Of a DNA stretch of 57,253 nt, positions 53,373-57,253 are shown in pieces. The notes under the pieces were generated by a model. That model was not told the DNA's origin and ran no database searches. It worked only from the letters and a program-made list of their open reading frames with translations. Source of the stretch: Bacilli bacterium (GTDB taxonomy: Bacteria; Bacillota_I; Bacilli_A; RF39; UBA660); assembly GCA_028691955.1 (NCBI GenBank), contig JAQUYH010000008.1, positions 1 to 57,253 of the forward strand, given 5' to 3'. The translations under genes were made by a program, and so were the position numbers. The stretch's first letter is position 1. Every line of letters starts with the position of its first letter.

Positions 53373-53873
53373 ATGGATAAATTTAGTATAGTAGAAAATG
53401 GATATAGTAAAGAAGAAGTTAATAATTTCTTTGATAAACTAATTGCTCGTTTTGAGCAAATGGTAAACGAAATAAACACAAAAAATGAAACCATATCTAC
53501 CTTAAAAAAAGAAAAAGCTACTTTGCTAAATAGTAGCGCTAATATCCAAAACCTAGAAGCCGAAAACAAAAGATTACAAGAAAGATTAAATCAATATAGA
53601 CAAATGGAAGAAACTTTGAATAAAGCCATTATGATGGCCCAAAAAACAGCCGATCAAATGAGAGTAGTTGCTCGCGATGAAGCAGAATCTATCACAACAG
53701 AAGCTAGAAACAACGCTAACAGAATAATAAACGATGCTTTAATTAAAAATGAGCGAGTTCAAAGCGAAACAGACACATTAAGAAGAAATTTAATAGTATT
53801 TAAAAAACGTCTAAAAGGAGTAATAGAAACTCAACTAGATGTAGTAGAAGATATAGACAAAATAGATTTATAA
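53373..53873 (+). CDS. divIVA: DivIVA-family septum and pole protein
   Basis: DivIVA binds curved membrane and places division and polar proteins. The 166-residue protein begins with the membrane-binding crossing region (GYSKEEVNNFFDKLI), then a long coiled coil, mostly Glu/Lys/Gln-rich heptads from about residue 30 to 145, including MAQKTADQMRVVARDEAESI, and ends acidic. ATG 53373 is chosen over GTG 53364: the GAGGTGG at 53361 is the ribosome-binding site and the GTG is inside it. It is cotranscribed with sepF; a T-box leader for ileS begins just after its stop. Confidence 0.93.
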   Translation: MDKFSIVENGYSKEEVNNFFDKLIARFEQMVNEINTKNETISTLKKEKATLLNSSANIQNLEAENKRLQERLNQYRQMEETLNKAIMMAQKTADQMRVVARDEAESITTEARNNANRIINDALIKNERVQSETDTLRRNLIVFKKRLKGVIETQLDVVEDIDKIDL

Positions 53874-53884
53874 CAAATGATAAA

Positions 53885-54080
53885 GACGATATGTTAACTT
53901 ATTATGTAGAAAGTTAGTGGTTGATGAAAACTAATTAATAATTAACATATAAATCACTTTTGATGTTTTCTATTAAAAGTAGAAACGAACGCTTGCGTTA
54001 AAAGCACTATAAGATAATTAAAACATTATGAAATAAGGTGGTACCACGGAATACTATTCGTCCTTATGCATAATGTTTTT
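53885..54080 (+). promoter_or_regulatory. T-box leader controlling ileS
   Basis: T-box core AAGGTGGTACCACGG at 54035-54049, with CGTCCTT at 54059-54065 for the antiterminator. The competing terminator pairs 54021-54030 (AAACATTATG) with 54069-54078 and ends in T. Upstream, a 13-bp hairpin (ATGTTAA-TTATTA with TAATAATTAACAT, around 53891-53950) forms the Stem I region, and small hairpins at 53963-53985 and 53988-53999 correspond to stems II/III. I could not assign the Ile specifier codon. Confidence 0.88.
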
Positions 54081-54091
54081 ATTTATAATTA

Positions 54092-54120
54092 TTGAAATAA
54101 AAAAAATTAAGTGTTAAAAT
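54092..54120 (+). promoter_or_regulatory. Possible T-box-independent ileS promoter
   Basis: TTGAAA (54092-54097), 17-bp spacer, TAAAAT (54115-54120), located after the T-box terminator. GTGTTA and TAACAC form an inverted repeat (54111-54127) over the -10. Confidence 0.4.
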
Positions 54121-54148
54121 ATAACACAAAAACGAAAGGAACATACAT

Positions 54149-57100
54149 ATGAAAAGATTTGAAATGTTAGATAATAGAAAAGTAGAAGAAGTAGAAAATG
54201 ATATTCTTTCAAAATGGAAAGAAGAAGACATTTTAAATAAAACTATAGAAAATAGAAAAAATAGCAAAAACTTTGTATTTTATGATGGCCCAGCAACTGC
54301 TAATGGTTTTCCTGGACTTCACCATATGATGGCTAAATTTTTAAAAGATACGTTCTGCAAATATGAAACCATGAAAGGCTTTAAAGTACTTAGAAAAGTA
54401 GGGTGGGATACCCATGGCTTACCAGTAGAAGTAGAAGTAGAAAAATCTTTAGGTTTTAAAGGAAAAGGCGATATAGAAAAATATGGTATAAAAGAGTTTA
54501 ATGAAAAATGCCGCGAAATAGTTTGGAAAAACGAAAAAGCTTTTTCTGATTTAACAGATAAAATGGGACAATTTATTGATTTAAAGCACCCATATGTAAC
54601 CTATGATAATAGCTATATAGAAACAGAATGGTGGATACTTAAAAAGTTCTTTGATGAAGGATTATTCTATGAAGGAGTAAAAATTTTACCATACTGTCCT
54701 AGATGTGGTACAGGATTAGCTAGTCATGAAGTAGCTCAAGGTTATAAAGAAATACCAGTAGATACTGTAATAGTACCAATGAGGAAAAAAGACGAGGATG
54801 TTTATTTCTTAGTTTGGACAACCACACCTTGGACCCTTTTATCAAATGTCGCACTATGTGTTAATCCAAACGCTGAATACATAAAAGTAGAAAGCAAAGG
54901 GAACAAATTTATATTAGCATCTTCTTTAGCTAATCAAGTATTAGGTGATGAATATACAGTATTAGAAAAATATGTTGGTAAAGATTTAGAATATATGGAA
55001 TATGAGCAACTATTACCATTCTTAACAGTTGACAAAAAAGCTTTCTATGTTACATGCGATGATTATGTTACTATGGAAGATGGAACAGGTATCGTTCATA
55101 TAGCACCATCATTTGGACAAGACGATGCTAACGTAGGAAAAAGATACAACTTACCTTACTTGAATCCAGTAGGAGAAGATGGTAAATATGCAGAAGGTCC
55201 ATTTAAAGGAATGTTGGTATTTGATGCCGATATAGAAGTAATAAAATACTTAAAAGAAAATGGCAAATTATTTAAAAAACAAAGAATAACACATAATTAT
55301 CCACATTGTTGGAGATGTGGCACACCACTTATCTACTATTCAAAACCAAGTAAATATTTAGAAGTTACAAAAATAAAAGATAAAATTATTGAAGCTAATA
55401 AAACTGTTAATTGGTTTCCAGCTTATGTTGGTGAAAAGAGATTTGGCAATTGGTTAGAAAATTTAAATGATTGGGCAATATCTAGAAATAGATATTGGGG
55501 TACACCATTACCACTATGGACTTGTTCATGCGGGCATCAAGAAATGATAGGTTCAAGAAAAGAGCTAGTAGAAAAAGCTATAGAAAATATCGACGAAACT
55601 ATAGAACTACATAGACCATACGTTGATGATATACACTTAAAATGTCCAAAATGTGGTAAGGAAATGACAAGAACAACAGACGTCATAGATTGTTGGTTTG
55701 ATTCAGGAAGTATGCCATTTAGCCAATATCACTATCCATTTGAAAACCAAGAATTGTTTGAAACTCAATTTCCAGCTGATTTTATTTGCGAAGGAATTGA
55801 TCAAACAAGAGGTTGGTTTTACTCATTACTTGTTATATCAACATTTGTAAAAGGAGTAAGTCCTTATAAAAACGTTTTAGTAAATGACTTATTACTTGAC
55901 TCTGAAGGAAAGAAAATGAGTAAAAGTAAAGGTAATATAGTAGAACCATTTACAACCATGAAAGAGTATGGAGCTGATACTGTAAGGTGGTACTTACCTT
56001 ATGTCTCACCAGTATGGACACCACTTAAATTTGATGTTAATGGATTAAAAGAAGTTCACTCTAAATTCTTTAATCCACTTAAAAACTCATATAATTTCTT
56101 TGCTTTATATGCCAATACAGATGATATAAATATAGAAGAATGTAATGTTACATATGATGAATTAGAAGAAATTGATAAATGGTTAATATCAAAATACAAT
56201 AAACTATTAAAATATGTAACAGAATCATATGAAGAATATGATTTAAACAAAGTAGTTAGAGCTATAACTGATTTTGTTTCAGAAGATCTATCAAACTGGT
56301 ACATTAGACGTAATAGAAAAAGATTCTGGGGTAGTACTTTAGATAACAGCAAAAAAGCTGTTTATAAAACAACTTATGAAGTATTAGTAAGTCTATCTAA
56401 AATGATCGCACCTATCGCTCCTTTTGTATCAGAAGAAATCTATGGAAAGCTTACTAAAAAAGATTCTGTTCATTTAGCTGACTTCCCAAAATATAATGAA
56501 GATTTAATAGATGAACATATTGAAAATAAAATGGATTTAGTAAGACATTTAATTAGTATTGGAAGAAATGCAAGAGAAGAATCTAAGATAAAAGTAAGGC
56601 AACCACTAAAAGAAGCATTAATTGATGGAAAAAATAAAGAATTAATTGAAGATTTAGTACCGCTAATTAGTGAAGAATTAAATATCAAAGAAGTAATATT
56701 TGCTGATAACTTAAATGAATATATGAATTTTAAAGTTATACCTAATTATAAGGAAGTAGGAAAAGTATTTGGTCCTAAAATAAAACTATTAGCTAGTACT
56801 TTAGAAAACTTACCTTTAGAAGAAATAAATAAATTAAATAATAATGAAGAAATTAAAGTAATCTTAGATAATGAGGAATATACCTTAACTAAAGATATGG
56901 TTGAGATTAGAATATCTTCTAAAGAAGGATTTAATGTTGGAATGGAAAATAATGATTTTATTATTTTAAATACCGATTTAACAGAAGAATTAATATTAGA
57001 AGGTAATGCTAGAGAAATAGTATCTAAAATACAACAAATGAGAAAAAACAAAGACTTTGATGTAGCTGATAGAATTGATATATTTTATAACGGTGACAGT

Positions 57101-57241
57101 GATATTGAAAAAACATTTGCTTCATTTGATGAATATATAAAAGCTGAAACATTAGCTTTAAATATTATTAAAAAAGAAGATTTACAAGAAGAAACAGATA
57201 TTAACGGACATATTGCTCACTTCGATGTAGTAAAAAAATAA
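54149..57241 (+). CDS. ileS: Isoleucyl-tRNA synthetase, type 2 with GxHH signature
   Basis: IleRS charges tRNA-Ile and edits Val-tRNA. The 1030-residue class I enzyme has FYDGPATANGFPGLHH, in which the nucleotide-binding HIGH motif reads Gly56-Leu-His58-His59 (GxHH), then WDTHGLPVEVEVEK, a CP1 editing domain with WTTTPWTLLSN, zinc-ligand Cys pairs (CPRCGTG, CWRCGTP, CSCG, CPKCGK), KMSKSKGN, and a long C-terminal tRNA-binding domain. Length and motifs place it in the IleRS2 group. A GxHH form is described in IleRS2 enzymes with very high mupirocin tolerance. AAAGGAAC precedes ATG 54149. A T-box leader and a possible second promoter precede it. Confidence 0.97.
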   Translation: MKRFEMLDNRKVEEVENDILSKWKEEDILNKTIENRKNSKNFVFYDGPATANGFPGLHHMMAKFLKDTFCKYETMKGFKVLRKVGWDTHGLPVEVEVEKSLGFKGKGDIEKYGIKEFNEKCREIVWKNEKAFSDLTDKMGQFIDLKHPYVTYDNSYIETEWWILKKFFDEGLFYEGVKILPYCPRCGTGLASHEVAQGYKEIPVDTVIVPMRKKDEDVYFLVWTTTPWTLLSNVALCVNPNAEYIKVESKGNKFILASSLANQVLGDEYTVLEKYVGKDLEYMEYEQLLPFLTVDKKAFYVTCDDYVTMEDGTGIVHIAPSFGQDDANVGKRYNLPYLNPVGEDGKYAEGPFKGMLVFDADIEVIKYLKENGKLFKKQRITHNYPHCWRCGTPLIYYSKPSKYLEVTKIKDKIIEANKTVNWFPAYVGEKRFGNWLENLNDWAISRNRYWGTPLPLWTCSCGHQEMIGSRKELVEKAIENIDETIELHRPYVDDIHLKCPKCGKEMTRTTDVIDCWFDSGSMPFSQYHYPFENQELFETQFPADFICEGIDQTRGWFYSLLVISTFVKGVSPYKNVLVNDLLLDSEGKKMSKSKGNIVEPFTTMKEYGADTVRWYLPYVSPVWTPLKFDVNGLKEVHSKFFNPLKNSYNFFALYANTDDINIEECNVTYDELEEIDKWLISKYNKLLKYVTESYEEYDLNKVVRAITDFVSEDLSNWYIRRNRKRFWGSTLDNSKKAVYKTTYEVLVSLSKMIAPIAPFVSEEIYGKLTKKDSVHLADFPKYNEDLIDEHIENKMDLVRHLISIGRNAREESKIKVRQPLKEALIDGKNKELIEDLVPLISEELNIKEVIFADNLNEYMNFKVIPNYKEVGKVFGPKIKLLASTLENLPLEEINKLNNNEEIKVILDNEEYTLTKDMVEIRISSKEGFNVGMENNDFIILNTDLTEELILEGNAREIVSKIQQMRKNKDFDVADRIDIFYNGDSDIEKTFASFDEYIKAETLALNIIKKEDLQEETDINGHIAHFDVVKK

Positions 57242-57253
57242 CTATTAGAAAAA

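Overview
This is an AT-rich, gene-dense stretch of a chromosome from a low-GC Firmicutes-type bacterium. The gene content (spo0A, divIVA, sepF, hup, T-box leaders, CDF, RDD and DUF308 membrane proteins, very short gaps) suggests a gut Bacilli/RF39-like lineage with a compact genome; that placement is inference. TGA is used as a stop (for example at the end of the RDD gene and of murD) and Trp is TGG, so the code is standard and not the Mycoplasma one. I see no tRNA, rRNA, insertion sequence, CRISPR array or prophage. No gene-free stretch exceeds about 275 bp.

Layout. 1-5.3 kb: the end of an Ig-repeat surface protein, then ruvA, an HAD nucleotidase, ruvB, queA and miaA. 5.4-8.2 kb: a giant prepilin-headed adhesin. 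8.2-12.2 kb: T-box/glyS, a DHH phosphoesterase, mraY and a VirB2/TrbC-like pilin. 12.3-17.1 kb: pyk, a GH31 glycosidase, a small membrane protein and rnhB. 17.2-19.8 kb: a two-component system and an unknown gene. 19.9-25.9 kb: dus, RDD, lysS, CDF transporter, gpmI, DUF308. 26-30.1 kb: hup, cca, a second prepilin-headed protein (GLUG repeats), licD. 30.2-34.2 kb: pgk, flippase-like protein, GT4 glycosyltransferase, tpiA. 34.3-37.9 kb: spo0A, recA, hemW, HD protein. 38-44 kb: serS, a MurL-like epimerase, murD, a membrane protein, mutM. 44.1-46.6 kb: a third prepilin-headed protein (lectin/FGE-like tip) and an anchored extracellular protein. 46.9-49.9 kb, minus strand: VTC, DUF4956 and Cthe_2159-like proteins. 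50-57.2 kb: uvrA, sepF, divIVA, T-box/ileS.

How the genes work together. Lower glycolysis (pgk, tpiA, gpmI, pyk), wall synthesis (mraY, a MurL/MurD route to D-glutamate), DNA repair (ruvAB, recA, uvrA, mutM), translation (glyS, lysS, serS, ileS, cca, miaA, queA, dus) and cell division (sepF, divIVA) form the housekeeping core. The accessory layer is almost entirely cell-surface: three single-gene prepilin-type leaders, each fused to a different extracellular module, plus lipid and teichoic-acid modifying enzymes.

Most notable signals: (1) the same 10-mer, AACATTTGTT or its complement, lies in or beside the promoters of ruvAB, recA and uvrA, consistent with a LexA-type SOS regulon; (2) a MurL-MurD pair; (3) three prepilin-headed adhesins with unrelated tips and no pilus machinery nearby; (4) an IleRS of the GxHH signature class; (5) extreme packing of terminators into promoters, including a -35 box in the loop of the mutM terminator.
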